A program made the translations under genes and the position numbers. A stretch of DNA of 64,000 nt from Glandiceps talaboti (lineage: Eukaryota; Hemichordata; Enteropneusta; Spengelidae), in the NCBI RefSeq assembly GCF_964340395.1, contig NC_135565.1:445001-509000 (forward strand), read 5' to 3'. Each line of letters opens with the position of its first letter. Position 1 is the stretch's first letter. The notes below the pieces were generated by a model. It made no database searches, had not been told where the DNA came from, and saw only the letters and a program-made list of their open reading frames with translations. Of the stretch, positions 48,017 to 63,500 are shown one piece after another.

Positions 48017-48299
48017 AATTTCTGATGAAGAAAAGTGATAACCAAAATATTGATTACAAAAAAATTTTGGCAGCCTAATATATTTGTTCTATTTCAAAAT
48101 AAATCTCAAGAAAAGAAAAGAAAAGAAATTTAAATGATGAAATAAAATGAAAGTCTTGTTTGCCATGAAATAAAACAAGTAAATGTCTAGGACATACACA
48201 AATATAGAAGGCATTGTCATGATTGGTTGCTATGAATTTCAATATTGGTTAGTTACTAGTATCATTGAATCTAATGAGTATTCGTATATTCTACTAAAG

Positions 48300-48515
48300 C
48301 CACTGTATAGTTGTAAAGAATGGGATCCCAGCTTACCAAGTGTAGCACAACCAGCATTGAACTACTTGGCACCAGAATACATCATGACAGTGAGCTGTGA
48401 TACAGCTAGTGATATGTACTCCATGGCTATGGTTATCTATGCTGTATTTAATAAAGGCAAGTCATTGTTTGACTGTGATGGCAACCTGAAAAGTTACCAA
48501 AGAAACTGTCAACAG
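48300..48515 (+). CDS. SCYL2 exon c (APE motif and helix F)
   Basis: A 216-bp, 72-codon exon, phase 0 at both ends. It begins PLYSCKEWDPSLPSV, has NYLAPEYIMTVSCDTASDMY (APE motif, then the conserved Asp of helix F) and MVIYAVFNKGKSLFD, and ends YQRNCQQ before the donor CAG|GTAAGA. It continues SCYL2 directly from exon b. The start at 48300 is chosen because it keeps phase 0 and places PLYSCKEW over the homologous PxxxCKEW block; an AG at 48310 would shift the frame. The next intron is filled by satellite from its twelfth base. Confidence 0.92.
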
Positions 48516-48526
48516 GTAAGACAGAA

Positions 48527-51500
48527 TGGAGTAGATGACAGTCTATAAAAGACTTGGGTGTTAGAACTCAATGGAATAGATGACAGTGTGTAAATGACTT
48601 GGGAATAGATGACAGTGTATAAAAGACTTGGGAATAGATGACAGTGTGTAAATGACTTGGGAATAGATGACAGTGTATAAAAGACTTGGGAATAGATGAC
48701 AGTGTATAAAAGACTTGGGAATAGATGACAGTGTATAAAAGACTTGGGAATAGATGACAGTGTATAAAAGACTTGGGAATAGATGACAGTGTGTAAAAGA
48801 CTTGGGAATAGATGACAGTGTGTAAAAGACTTGGGAATAGATGAAAGTGTATAAAAGACTTGGGAATAGATGACAGTGGAATAGATGACAGTGTGTAATT
48901 GACTTGGGAATAGATGACAGTGTGTAAATGACTTGGGAATAGATGACAGTGTGTAAAAGACTTGGGAATAGATGACAGTGTGTAAAAGACTTGGGAATAG
49001 ATGACAGTGTATAAAAGACGTGGGTGTTAGAACTCAATGGAATAGATGACAGTGTGTAAAAGACTTGGGAATAGATGACAGTGTATAAAATACTTGGGAA
49101 TAGATGGCAGTGTATAAAAGACTTGGGAATAGATGACAGTGTATAAAAGACTTGGGAATAGATGACAGTGTGTAAAAGACTTGGGAATAGATGACAGTGT
49201 GTAAAAGACTTGGGAATAGATGACAGTGTATAAAAGACTTGGGAATAGATGACAGTGTGTAAAAGACTTGGGAATAGATGACAGTGTGTAAAAGACTTGG
49301 GAATAGATGACAGTGTAAAAAGACTTGGGTGTTAGAACTCAGTGGAATAGATGACAGTGTGTAAAAGACTTGGGAATAGATGACAGTGTATAAAAGACTT
49401 GGGAATAGATGACAGTATGTAAAAGACTTGGGTGTTAGAACTCAATGGAATAGATGACAGTGTAAATGACTTGGGAATAGATGACAGTGTATAAAAGACT
49501 TGGGAATAGATGACAGTGTAAAAAGACTTGGGAATAGATGACAGTGTATAAAAGAATTGGGAATAGATGACAGTGTGTAAATGACTTGGGAATAGATGAC
49601 AGTGTATAAATGACTTGGGAATAGATGACAGTGTGTAAAAGACTTGGGTGTTAGAACTCAATGGAATAGATGACAGTGTATAAAAGACTTGGGAATAGAT
49701 GACAGTGTGTAAATGACTTGGGAATAGATGACAGTGTATAAAAGACTTGGGAATAGATGACAGCGTGTAAAAGACTTGGGTGTTAGAACTCAATGGAATA
49801 GATGACAGTGTATAAAAGACTTGGGAATAGATGACAGTATATAAAAAGACTTGGGAATAGATGACAGTGTATAAAAGACTTGGGAATAGATGACTGTATA
49901 AAAGACTTGGGAATAGATGACAGCGTGTAAAAGACTTGGGAATAGATGACAGTGTATAAAAGACTTGGGAATAGATGACAGCGTGTAAAAGACTTGGGTG
50001 TTAGAACTCAATGGAATAGATGACAGTGTATAAAAGACTTGGGAATAGATGACAGTGTATTTAAAGACTTGGGAATAGATGACAGTGTGTAAATGACTTG
50101 GGAATAGATGACAGCGTGTAAAAGACTTGGGTGTTAGAACTCAATGGAATAGATGACAGTGTATAAAAGACTTGGGAATATATGACAGTATATAAAAAGA
50201 CTTGGGAATAGATGACAGTGTATAAAAGACTTGGGAATAGATGACTATAAAAGACTTGGGAATAGATGACAGCGTGTAAAAGACTTGGGAATAGATGACA
50301 GTGTATAAAAGACTTGGGAATAGATGACAGTGTGTAAATGACTTGGGAATAGATGACAGTGTATAAAAGACTTGGGAATAGATGACAGTGTATAAAAGAC
50401 TTGGGAATAGATGACAGTGTATAAAAGACTTGGGAATAGATGACAGTGTGTAAAAGACTTGGGAATAGATGACAGTGTGTAAAAGACTTGGGAATAGATG
50501 AAAGTGTATAAAAGACTTGGGAATAGATGACAGTGGAATAGATGACAGTGTGTAATTGACTTGGGAATAGATGACAGTGTGTAAATGACTTGGGAATAGA
50601 TGACAGTGTGTAAAAGACTTGGGAATAGATGACAGTGTGTAAAAGACTTGGGAATAGATGACAGTGTATAAAAGACGTGGGTGTTAGAACTCAATGGAAT
50701 AGATGACAGTGTGTAAAAGACTTGGGAATAGATGACAGTGTATAAAATACTTGGGAATAGATGGCAGTGTATAAAAGACTTGGGAATAGATGACAGTGTA
50801 TAAAAGACTTGGGAATAGATGACAGTGTGTAAAAGACTTGGGAATAGATGACAGTGTGTAAAAGACTTGGGAATAGATGACAGTGTAAAAAGACTTGGGT
50901 GTTAGAACTCAGTGGAATAGATGACAGTGTGTAAAAGACTTGGGAATAGATGACAGTGTGTAAAAGACTTGGGAATAGATGACAGTGTATAAAAGACTTG
51001 GGAATAGATGACAGTGTGTAAAAGACTTGGGAATAGATGACAGTGTGTAAAAGACTTGGGAATAGATGACAGTGTAAAAAGACTTGGGTGTTAGAACTCA
51101 GTGGAATAGATGACAGTGTAAATGACTTGGGAATAGATGACAGTGTATAAAAGACTTGGGAATAGATGACAGTGTAAAAAGACTTGGGAATAGATGACAG
51201 TGTATAAAAGAATTGGGAATAGATGACAGTGTGTAAATGACTTGGGAATAGATGACAGTGTATAAATGACTTGGGAATAGATGACAGTGTGTAAAAGACT
51301 TGGGTGTTAGAACTCAATGGAATAGATGACAGTGTATAAAAGACTTGGGAATAGATGACAGTGTGTAAATGACTTGGGAATAGATGACAGTGTATAAAAG
51401 ACTTGGGAATAGATGACAGCGTGTAAAAGACTTGGGTGTTAGAACTCAATGGAATAGATGACAGTGTATAAAAGACTTGGGAATAGATGACAGTATATAA

Positions 51501-54500
51501 AAAGACTTGGGAATAGATGACAGTGTATAAAAGACTTGGGAATAGATGACTGTATAAAAGACTTGGGAATAGATGACAGCGTGTAAAAGACTTGGGAATA
51601 GATGACAGTGTATAAAAGACTTGGGAATAGATGACAGCGTGTAAAAGACTTGGGTGTTAGAACTCAATGGAATAGATGACAGTGTATAAAAGACTTGGGA
51701 ATAGATGACAGTGTATTTAAAGACTTGGGAATAGATGACAGTGTGTAAATGACTTGGGAATAGATGACAGCGTGTAAAAGACTTGGGTGTTAGAACTCAA
51801 TGGAATAGATGACAGTGTATAAAAGACTTGGGAATATATGACAGTATATAAAAAGACTTGGGAATAGATGACAGTGTATAAAAGACTTGGGAATAGATGA
51901 CTGTATAAAAGACTTGGGAATAGATGACAGCGTGTAAAAGACTTGGGAATAGATGACAGTGTATAAAAGACTTGGGAATAGATGACAGTGTGTAAATGAC
52001 TTGGGAATAGATGACAGTGTATAAAAGACTTGGGAATAGATGACAGTGTATAAAAGACTTGGGAATAGATGACAGTGTATAAAAGACTTGGGAATAGATG
52101 ACAGTGTATAAAAGACTTGGGAATAGATGACAGTGTGTAAAAGACTTGGGAATAGATGACAGTGTGTAAAAGACTTGGGAATAGATGAAAGTGTATAAAA
52201 GACTTGGGAATAGATGACAGTGGAATAGATGACAGTGTGTAATTGACTTGGGAATAGATGACAGTGTGTAAATGACTTGGGAATAGATGACAGTGTGTAA
52301 AAGACTTGGGAATAGATGACAGTGTGTAAAAGACTTGGGAATAGATGACAGTGTATAAAAGACGTGGGTGTTAGAACTCAATGGAATATATGACAGTGTG
52401 TAAAAGACTTGGGAATAGATGACAGTGTATAAAATACTTGGGAATAGATGGCAGTGTATAAAAGACTTGGGAATAGATGACAGTGTATAAAAGACTTGGG
52501 AATAGATGACAGTGTGTAAAAGACTTGGGAATAGATGACAGTGTGTAAAAAACTTGGGAATAGATGACAGTGTATAAAAGACTTGGGAATAGATGACAGT
52601 GTGTAAAAGACTTGGGAATAGATGACAGTGTGTAAAAGACTTGGGAATAGATGACAGTGTAAAAAGACTTGGGTGTTAGAACTCAGTGGAATAGATGACA
52701 GTGTGTAAAAGACTTGGGAATAGATGACAGTGTATAAAAGACTTGGGAATAGATGACAGTATGTAAAAGACTTGGGTGTTAGAACTCAATGGAATAGATG
52801 ACAGTGTAAATGACTTGGGAATAGATGACAGTGTATAAAAGACTTGGGAATAGATGACAGTGTAAAAAGACTTGGGAATAGATGACAGTGTATAAAAGAA
52901 TTGGGAATAGATGACAGTGTGTAAATGACTTGGGAATAGATGACAGTGTATAAATGACTTGGGAATAGATGACAGTGTGTAAAAGACTTGGGTGTTAGAA
53001 CTCAATGGAATAGATGACAGTGTATAAAAGACTTGGGAATAGATGACAGTGTGTAAATGACTTGGGAATAGATGACAGTGTATAAAAGACTTGGAAATAG
53101 ATGACAGCGTGTAAAAGACTTGGGTGTTAGAACTCAATGGAATAGATGACAGTATATAAAAGACTTGGGAATAGATGACAGTATATAAAAAGACTTGGGA
53201 ATAGATGACAGTGTATAAAAGACTTGGGAATAGATGACTGTATAAAAGACTTGGGAATAGATGACAGCGTGTAAAAGACTTGGGAATAGATGACAGTGTA
53301 TAAAAGACTTGGGAATAGATGACAGCGTGTAAAAGACTTGGGTGTTAGAACTCAATGGAATAGATGACAGTGTATAAAAGACTTGGGAATAGATGACAGT
53401 GTATTTAAAGACTTGGGAATAGATGACAGTGTGTAAATGACTTGGGAATAGATGACAGCGTGTAAAAGACTTGGGTGTTAGAACTCAATGGAATAGATGA
53501 CAGTGTATAAAAGACTTGGGAATAGATGACAGTATATAAAAAGACTTGGGAATAGATGACAGTGTATAAAAGACTTGGGAATAGATGACTGTATAAAAGA
53601 CTTGGGAATAGATGACAGCGTGTAAAAGACTTGGGAATAGATGACAGTGTATAAAAGACTTGGGAATAGATGACAGTGTGTAAATGACTTGGGAATAGAT
53701 GACAGTGTATAAAAGACTTGGGAATAGATGAAAGTGTATAAAAGACTTGGGAATAGATGACAGTGTATAAAAGACTTGGGAATAGATGACAGTGTATAAA
53801 AGACTTGGGAATAGATGACAGTGTGTAAAAGACTTGGGAATAGATGACAGTGTGTAAAAGACTTCGGAATAGATGAAAGTGTATAAAAGACTTGGGAATA
53901 GATGACAGTGGAATAGATGACAGTGTGTAATTGACTTGGGAATAGATGACAGTGTGTAAATGACTTGGGAATAGATGGCAGTGTGTAAAAGACTTGGGAA
54001 TAGATGACAGTGTGTAAAAGACTTGGGAATAGATGACAGTGTATAAAAGACGTGGGTGTTAGAACTCAATGGAATAGATGACAGTGTATAAAAGACTTGG
54101 GAATAGATGACAGTATGTAAAAGACTTGGGTGTTAGAACTCAATGGAATAGATGACAGTGTAAATGACTTGGGAATAGATGACAGTGTATAAAAGACTTG
54201 GGAATAGATGACAGTGTAAAAAGACTTGGGAATAGATGACAGTGTATAAAAGAATTGGGAATAGATGACAGTGTGTAAATGACTTGGGAATAGATGACAG
54301 TGTATAAATGACTTGGGAATAGATGACAGTGTGTAAAAGACTTGGGTGTTAGAACTCAATGGAATAGATGACAGTGTATAAAAGACTTGGGAATAGATGA
54401 CAGTGTGTAAATGACTTGGGAATAGATGACAGTGTATAAAAGACTTGGAAATAGATGACAGCGTGTAAAAGACTTGGGTGTTAGAACTCAATGGAATAGA

Positions 54501-57500
54501 TGACAGTATATAAAAGACTTGGGAATAGATGACAGTATATAAAAAGACTTGGGAATAGATGACAGTGTATAAAAGACTTCGGAATAGATGACTGTATAAA
54601 AGACTTGGGAATAGATGACAGCGTGTAAAAGACTTGGGAATAGATGACAGTGTATAAAAGACTTGGGAATAGATGACAGCGTGTAAAAGACTTGGGTGTT
54701 AGAACTCAATGGAATAGATGACAGTGTATAAAAGACTTGGGAATAGATGACAGTGTATTTAAAGACTTGGGAATAGATGACAGTGTATAAATGACTTGGG
54801 AATAGATGACAGCGTGTAAAAGACTTGGGTGTTAGAACTCAATGGAATAGATGACAGTGTATAAAAGACTTGGGAATAGATGACAGTATGTAAAAGACTT
54901 GGGTGTTAGAACTCAATGGAATAGATGACAGTGTAAATGACTTGGGAATAGATGACAGTGTATAAAAGACTTGGGAATAGATGACAGTGTAAAAAGACTT
55001 TGGAATAGATGACAGTGTATAAAAGAATTGGGAATAGATGACAGTGTGTAAATGACTTGGGAATAGATGACAGTGTATAAATGACTTGGGAATAGATGAC
55101 AGTGTGTAAAAGACTTGGGTGTTAGAACTCAATGGAATAGATGACAGTGTATAAAAGACTTGGGAATAGATGACAGTGTGTAAATGACTTGGGAATAGAT
55201 GACAGTGTATAAAAGACTTGGGAATAGATGACAGCGTGTAAAAGACTTGGGTTTTAGAACTCAATGGAATAGATGACAGTGTATAAAAGACTTGGGAATA
55301 GATGACAGTGTATAAAAAGACTTGGGAATAGATGACAGTGTATAAAAGACTTGGGAATAGATGACTGTATAAAAGACTTGGGAATAGATGACAGCGTGTA
55401 AAAGACTTGGGAATAGATGACAGTGTATAAAAGACTTGGGAATAGATGACAGCGTGTAAAAGACTTGGGTGTTAGAACTCAATGGAATAGATGACAGTGT
55501 ATAAAAGACTTGGGAATAGATGACAGTGTATTTAAAGACTTGGGAATAGATGACAGTGTGTAAATGACTTGGGAATAGATGACAGCGTGTAAAAGACTTG
55601 GGTGTTAGAACTCAATGGAATAGATGACAGTGTATAAAAGACTTGGGAATAGATGACAGTGTATTTAAAGACTTGGGAATAGATGACAGTGTATAAAAGA
55701 CTTGGGAATAGATGACAGTGTGTAAATGACTTGGGAATAGATGACAGTGTGTAAATGACTTGGGAATAGATGACAGTGTATAAAAGACTTGGGAATAGAT
55801 GACAGTGTGTAAAAGACTTGGGTGTTAGAACTCAATGGAATAGATGACAGTGTATAAAAGACTTGGGAATAGATGACTGTAAATGACTTGGGAATAGATG
55901 ACAGTGTATAAAAGACTTGGGAATAGATGACAGTGTGTAAAAGACTTGGGAATAGATGACAGTGTGTAAAAGACTTGGGAATAGATGACAGTGTAAAAAG
56001 ACTTGGGTGTTAGAACTCAGTGGAATAGATGACAGTGTGTAAAAGACTTGGGAATTGATGACAGTGTATAAAAGACTTGGGAATAGATGACAGTATGTAA
56101 AAGACTTGGGTGTTAGAACTCAATGGAATAGATGACAGTGTAAATGACTTGGGAATAGATGACAGTGTATAAAAGACTTGGGAATAGATGACAGTGTAAA
56201 AAGACTTGGGAATAGATGACAGTGTATAAAAGAATTGGGAATAGATGACAGTGTGTAAATGACTTGGGAATAGATGACAGTGTATAAATGATTTGGGAAT
56301 AGATGACAGTGTGTAAAAGACTTGGGTGTTAGAACTCAATGGAATAGATGACAGTGTATAAAAGACTTGGGAATAGATGACAGTGTGTAAATGACTTGGG
56401 AATAGATGACAGTGTATAAAAGACTTGGGAATAGATGACAGCGTGTAAAAGACTTGGGTGTTAGAACTCAATGGAATAGATGACAGTGTATAAAAGACTT
56501 GGGAATAGATGACAGTATATAAAAAGACTTGGGAATAGATGACAGTGTATAAAAGACTTGGGAATAGATGACTGTATAAAAAACTTGGGAATAGATGACA
56601 GCGTGTAAAAGACTTGGGAATAGATGACAGTGTATAAAAGACTTGGGTGTTAGAACTCAATGGAATAGATGACAGTGTATAAAAGACTTGGGAATAGATG
56701 ACAGTGTATTTAAAGACTTGGGAATAGATGACAGTGTATAAATGACTTGGGAATAGATGACAGCGTGTAAAAGACTTGGGTGTTAGAACTCAATGGAATA
56801 GATGACAGTGTATAAAAGACTTGGGAATAGATGACAGTATGTAAAAGACTTGGGTGTTAGAACTCAATGGAATAGATGACAGTGTAAATGACTTGTGAAT
56901 AGATGACAGTGTATAAAAGACTTGGGAATAGATGACAGTGTAAAAAGACTTTGGAATAGATGACAGTGTATAAAAGAATTGGGAATAGATGACAGTGTGT
57001 AAATGACTTGGGAATAGATGACAGTGTATAAATGACTTGGGAATAGATGACAGTGTAAAAGACTTGGGTGTTAGAACTCAATGGAATAGATGACAGTGTA
57101 TAAAAGACTTGGGAATAGATGACAGTGTGTAAATGACTTGGGAATAGATGACAGTGTATAAAAGACTTGGGAATAGATGACAGCGTGTAAAAGACTTGGG
57201 TGTTAGAACTCAATGGAATAGATGATAGTGTATAAAAGACTTGGGAATAGATGACAGTGTATAAAAAGACTTGGGAATAGATGACAGTGTATAAAAGACT
57301 TGGGAATAGATGACTGTATAAAAGACTTGGGAATAGATGACAGCGTGTAAAAGACTTGGGAATAGATGACAGTGTATAAAAGACTTGGGAATAGATGACA
57401 GCGTGTAAAAGACTTGGGTGTTAGAACTCAATGGAATAGATGACAGTGTATAAAAGACTTGGGAATAGATGACAGTGTATTTAAAGACTTGGGAATAGAT

Positions 57501-60500
57501 GACAGTGTGTAAATGACTTGGGAATAGATGACAGCGTGTAAAAGACTTGGGTGTTAGAACTCAATGGAATAGATGACAGTGTATAAAAGACTTGGGAATA
57601 GATGACAGTGTATTTAAAGACTTGGGAATAGATGACAGTGTATAAAAGACTTGGGAATAGATGACAGTGTGTAAATGACTTGGGAATAGATGACAGTGTG
57701 TAAATGACTTGGGAATAGATGACAGTGTATAAAAGACTTGGGAATAGATGACAGTGTGTAAAAGACTTGGGTGTTAGAACTCAATGGAATAGATGACAGT
57801 GTATAAAAGACTTGGGAATAGATGACAGTGTGTAAAAGACTTGGGAATAGATGACAGTGTATAAAAGACGTGGGTGTTAGAACTCAATGGAATAGATGAC
57901 AGTGTGTAAAAGACTTGGGAATAGATGACAGTGTATAAAATACTTGGGAATAGATGGCAGTGTATAAAAGACTTGGGAATAGATGACAGTGTATAAAAGA
58001 CTTGGGAATAGATGACAGTGTGTAAAAGACTTGGGAATAGATGACAGTGTGTAAAAGACTTGGGAATAGATGACAGTGTATAAAAGACTTGGGAATAGAT
58101 GACAGTGTGTAAAAGACTTGGGAATAGATGACAGTGTGTAAAAGACTTGGGAATAGATGACAGTGTATAAATGATTTGGGAATAGATGACAGTGTGTAAA
58201 AGACTTGGGTGTTAGAACTCAATGGAATAGATGACAGTGTATAAAAGACTTGGGAATAGATGACAGTGTGTAAATGACTTGGGAATAGATGACAGTGTAT
58301 AAAAGACTTGGGAATAGATGACAGCGTGTAAAAGACTTGGGTGTTAGAACTCAATGGAATAGATGACAGTGTATAAAAGACTTGGGAATAGATGGCAGTA
58401 TATAAAAAGACTTGGGAATAGATGACAGTGTATAAAAGACTTGGGAATAGATGACTGTATAAAAAACTTGGGAATAGATGACAGCGTGTAAAAGACTTGG
58501 GAATAGATGACAGTGTATAAAAGACTTGGGTGTTAGAACTCAATGGAATAGATGACAGTGTATAAAAGACTTGGGAATAGATGACAGTGTATTTAAAGAC
58601 TTGGGAATAGATGACAGTGTATAAATGACTTGGGAATAGATGACAGCGTGTAAAAGACTTGGGTGTTAGAACTCAATGGAATAGATGACAGTGTATAAAA
58701 GACTTGGGAATAGATGACAGTATGTAAAAGACTTGGGTGTTAGAACTCAATGGAATAGATGACAGTGTAAATGACTTGTGAATAGATGACAGTGTATAAA
58801 AGACTTGGGAATAGATGACAGTGTAAAAAGACTTTGGAATAGATGACAGTGTATAAAAGAATTGGGAATAGATGACAGTGTGTAAATGACTTGGGAATAG
58901 ATGACAGTGTATAAATGACTTGGGAATAGATGACAGTGTAAAAGACTTGGGTGTTAGAACTCAATGGAATAGATGACAGTGTATAAAAGACTTGGGAATA
59001 GATGACAGTGTGTAAATGACTTGGGAATAGATGACAGTGTATAAAAGACTTGGGAATAGATGACAGCGTGTAAAAGACTTGGGTGTTAGAACTCAATGGA
59101 ATAGATGATAGTGTATAAAAGACTTGGGAATAGATGACAGTGTATAAAAAGACTTGGGAATAGATGACAGTGTATAAAAGACTTGGGAATAGATGACTGT
59201 ATAAAAGACTTGGGAATAGATGACAGCGTGTAAAAGACTTGGGAATAGATGACAGTGTATAAAAGACTTGGGAATAGATGACAGCGTGTAAAAGACTTGG
59301 GTGTTAGAACTCAATGGAATAGATGACAGTGTATAAAAGACTTGGGAATAGATGACAGTGTATTTAAAGACTTGGGAATAGATGACAGTGTGTAAATGAC
59401 TTGGGAATAGATGACAGCGTGTAAAAGACTTGGGTGTTAGAACTCAATGGAATAGATGACAGTGTATAAAAGACTTGGGAATAGATGACAGTGTATTTAA
59501 AGACTTGGGAATAGATGACAGTGTATAAAAGACTTGGGAATAGATGACAGTGTGTAAATGACTTGGGAATAGATGACAGTGTGTAAATGACTTGGGAATA
59601 GATGACAGTGTATAAAAGACTTGGGAATAGATGACAGTGTGTAAAAGACTTGGGTGTTAGAACTCAATGGAATAGATGACAGTGTATAAAAGACTTGGGA
59701 ATAGATGACAGTGTGTAAAAGACTTGGGAATAGATGACAGTGTATAAAAGACGTGGGTGTTAGAACTCAATGGAATAGATGACAGTGTGTAAAAGACTTG
59801 GGAATAGATGACAGTGTATAAAATACTTGGGAATAGATGGCAGTGTATAAAAGACTTGGGAATAGATGACAGTGTATAAAAGACTTGGGAATAGATGACA
59901 GTGTGTAAAAGACTTGGGAATAGATGACAGTGTGTAAAAGACTTGGGAATAGATGACAGTGTATAAAAGACTTGGGAATAGATGACAGTGTGTAAAAGAC
60001 TTGGGAATAGATGACAGTGTGTAAAAGACTTGGGAATAGATGACAGTGTAAAAAGACTTGGGTGTTAGAACTCAGTGGAATAGATGACAGTGTGTAAAAG
60101 ACTTGGGAATAGATGACCGTGTATAAAAGACTTGGGAATAGATGACAGTATGTAAAAGACTTGGGTGTTAGAACTCAATGGAATAGATGACAGTGTAAAT
60201 GACTTGGGAATAGATGACAGTGTATAAAAGACTTGGGAATAGATGACAGTGTAAAAAGACTTGGGAATAGATGACAGTGTATAAAAGAATTGGGAATAGA
60301 TGACAGTGTGTAAATGACTTGGGAATAGATGACAGTGTATAAATGACTTGGGAATAGATGACAGTGTGTAAAAGACTTGGGTGTTAGAACTCAATGGAAT
60401 AGATGACAGTGTATAAAAGACTTGGGAATAGATGACAGTGTGTAAATGACTTGGGAATAGATGACAGTGTATAAAAGACTTGGGAATAGATGACAGCGTG

Positions 60501-63500
60501 TAAAAGACTTGGGTGTTAGAACTCAATGGAATAGATGACAGTGTATAAAAGACTTGGGAATAGATGACAGTATATAAAAAGACTTGGGAATAGATGACAG
60601 TGTATAAAAGACTTGGGAATAGATGACTGTATAAAAAACTTGGGAATAGATGACAGCGTGTAAAAGACTTGGGAATAGATGACAGTGTATAAAAGACTTG
60701 GGAATAGATGACAGTGTGTAAAAGACTTGGGTGTTAGAACTCAATGGAATAGATGACAGTGTATAAAAGACTTGGGAATAGATGACAGTGTATTTAAAGA
60801 CTTGGGAATAGATGACAGTGTATAAATGACTTGGGAATAGATGACAGCGTGTAAAAGACTTGGGTGTTAGAACTCAATGGAATAGATGACAGTGTATAAA
60901 AGACTTGGGAATAGATGACAGTATGTAAAAGACTTGGGTGTTAGAACTCAATGGAATAGATGACAGTGTAAATGACTTGGGAATAGATGACAGTGTATAA
61001 AAGACTTGGGAATAGATGACAGTGTAAAAAGACTTTGGAATAGATGACAGTGTATAAAAGAATTGGGAATAGATGACAGTGTGTAAATGACTTGGGAATA
61101 GATGACAGTGTATAAATGACTTGGGAATAGATGACAGTGTGTAAAAGACTTGGGTGTTAGAACTCAATGGAATAGATGACAGTGTATAAAAGACTTGGGA
61201 ATAGATGACAGTGTGTAAATGACTTGGGAATAGATGACAGTGTATAAAAGACTTGGGAATAGATGACAGCGTGTAAAAGACTTGGGTGTTAGAACTCAAT
61301 GGAATAGATGACAGTGTATAAAAGACTTGGGAATAGATGACAGTGTATAAAAAGACTTGGGAATAGATGACAGTGTATAAAAGACTTGGGAATAGATGAC
61401 TGTATAAAAAGACTTGGGAATAGATGACAGTGTATAAAAGACTTGGGAATAGATGACTGTATAAAAGACTTGGGAATAGATGACAGCGTGTAAAAGACTT
61501 GGGTGTTAGAACTCAATGGAATAGATGACAGTGTATAAAAGACTTGGGAATAGATGACAGTGTATAAAAAGACTTGGGAATAGATGACAGTGTATAAAAG
61601 ACTTGGGAATAGATGACTGTATAAAAAGACTTGGGAATAGATGACAGTGTATAAAAGACTTGGGAATAGATGACTGTATAAAAGACTTGGGAATAGATGA
61701 CAGCGTGTAAAAGACTTGGGTGTTAGAACTCAATGGAATAGATGACAGTGTATAAAAGACTTGGGAATAGATGACAGTGTATTTAAAGACTTGGGAATAG
61801 ATGACAGTGTGTAAATGACTTGGGAATAGATGACAGCGTGTAAAAGACTTGGGTGTTAGAACTCAATGGAATAGATGACAGTGTATAAAAGACTTGGGAA
61901 TAGATGACAGTGTATTTAAAGACTTGGGAATAGATGACAGTGTATAAAAGACTTCGGAATAGATGACAGTGTGTAAATGACTTGGGAATAGATGACAGTG
62001 TGTAAATGACTTGGGAATAGATGACAGTGTATAAAAGACTTGGGAATAGATGACAGTGTGTAAAAGACTTGGGTGTTAGAACTCAATGGAATAGATGACA
62101 GTGTATAAAAGACTTGGGAATAGATGACTGTAAATGACTTGGGAATAGATGACAGTGTATAAAAGACTTGGGAATAGATGACAGTGTGTAAAAGACTTGG
62201 GAATAGATGACAGTGTGTAAAAGACTTGGGAATAGATGACAGTGTAAAAAGACTTGGGTGTTAGAACTCAGTGGAATAGATGACAGTGTGTAAAAGACTT
62301 GGGAATAGATGACAGTGTATAAAAGACTTGGGAATAGATGACAGTATGTAAAAGACTTGGGTGTTAGAACTCAATGGAATAGATGACAGTGTAAATGACT
62401 TGGGAATAGATGACAGTGTATAAAAGACTTGGGAATAGATGACAGTGTAAAAAGACTTGGGAATAGATGACAGTGTATAAAAGAATTGGGAATAGATGAC
62501 AGTGTGTAAATGACTTGGGAATAGATGACAGTGTATAAATGACTTGGGAATAGATGACAGTGTGTAAAAGACTTGGGTGTTAGAACTCAATGGAATAGAT
62601 GACAGTGTATAAAAGACTTGGGAATAGATGACAGTGTGTAAATGACTTGGGAATAGATGACAGTGTATAAAAGACTTGGGAATAGATGACAGCGTGTAAA
62701 AGACTTGGGTGTTAGAACTCAATGGAATAGATGACAGTGTATAAAAGACTTGGGAATAGATGACAGTATATAAAAAGACTTGGGAATAGATGACAGTGTA
62801 TAAAAGACTTGGGAATAGATGACTGTATAAAAAACTTGGGAATAGATGACAGCGTGTAAAAGACTTGGGAATAGATGACAGTGTATAAAAGACTTGGGAA
62901 TAGATGACAGTGTGTAAAAGACTTGGGTGTTAGAACTCAATGGAATAGATGACAGTGTATAAAAGACTTGGGAATAGATGACAGTGTATTTAAAGACTTG
63001 GGAATAGATGACAGTGTATAAATGACTTGGGAATAGATGACAGCGTGTAAAAGACTTGGGTGTTAGAACTCAATGGAATAGATGACAGTGTATAAAAGAC
63101 TTGGGAATAGATGACAGTATGTAAAAGACTTGGGTGTTAGAACTCAATGGAATAGATGACAGTGTAAATGACTTGGGAATAGATGACAGTGTATAAAAGA
63201 CTTGGGAATAGATGACAGTGTAAAAAGACTTTGGAATAGATGACAGTGTATAAAAGAATTGGGAATAGATGACAGTGTGTAAATGACTTGGGAATAGATG
63301 ACAGTGTATAAATGACTTGGGAATAGATGACAGTGTGTAAAAGACTTGGGTGTTAGAACTCAATGGAATAGATGACAGTGTATAAAAGACTTGGGAATAG
63401 ATGACAGTGTGTAAATGACTTGGGAATAGATGACAGTGTATAAAAGACTTGGGAATAGATGACAGCGTGTAAAAGACTTGGGTGTTAGAACTCAATGGAA

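Larger units (their letters stand above)
38622..48299 (+). other. SCYL2 intron (9.7 kb)
   Basis: It starts GTTTGTAGTC and ends TATATTCTACTAAAG. It contains the 35-bp array, two family A elements, the 39/44-bp array and the DIRS-like retrotransposon. The acceptor at 48299 has a weak pyrimidine tract; a stronger-looking TAG at 48310 is out of phase, so the upstream AG is preferred. Confidence 0.85.

Noticed and set aside
48311-48515. SCYL2 exon start at the TAG acceptor ending 48310
   Set aside because: It would leave one extra base and break the phase-0 join with the preceding exon; the AG at 48298-48299 keeps frame and homology.
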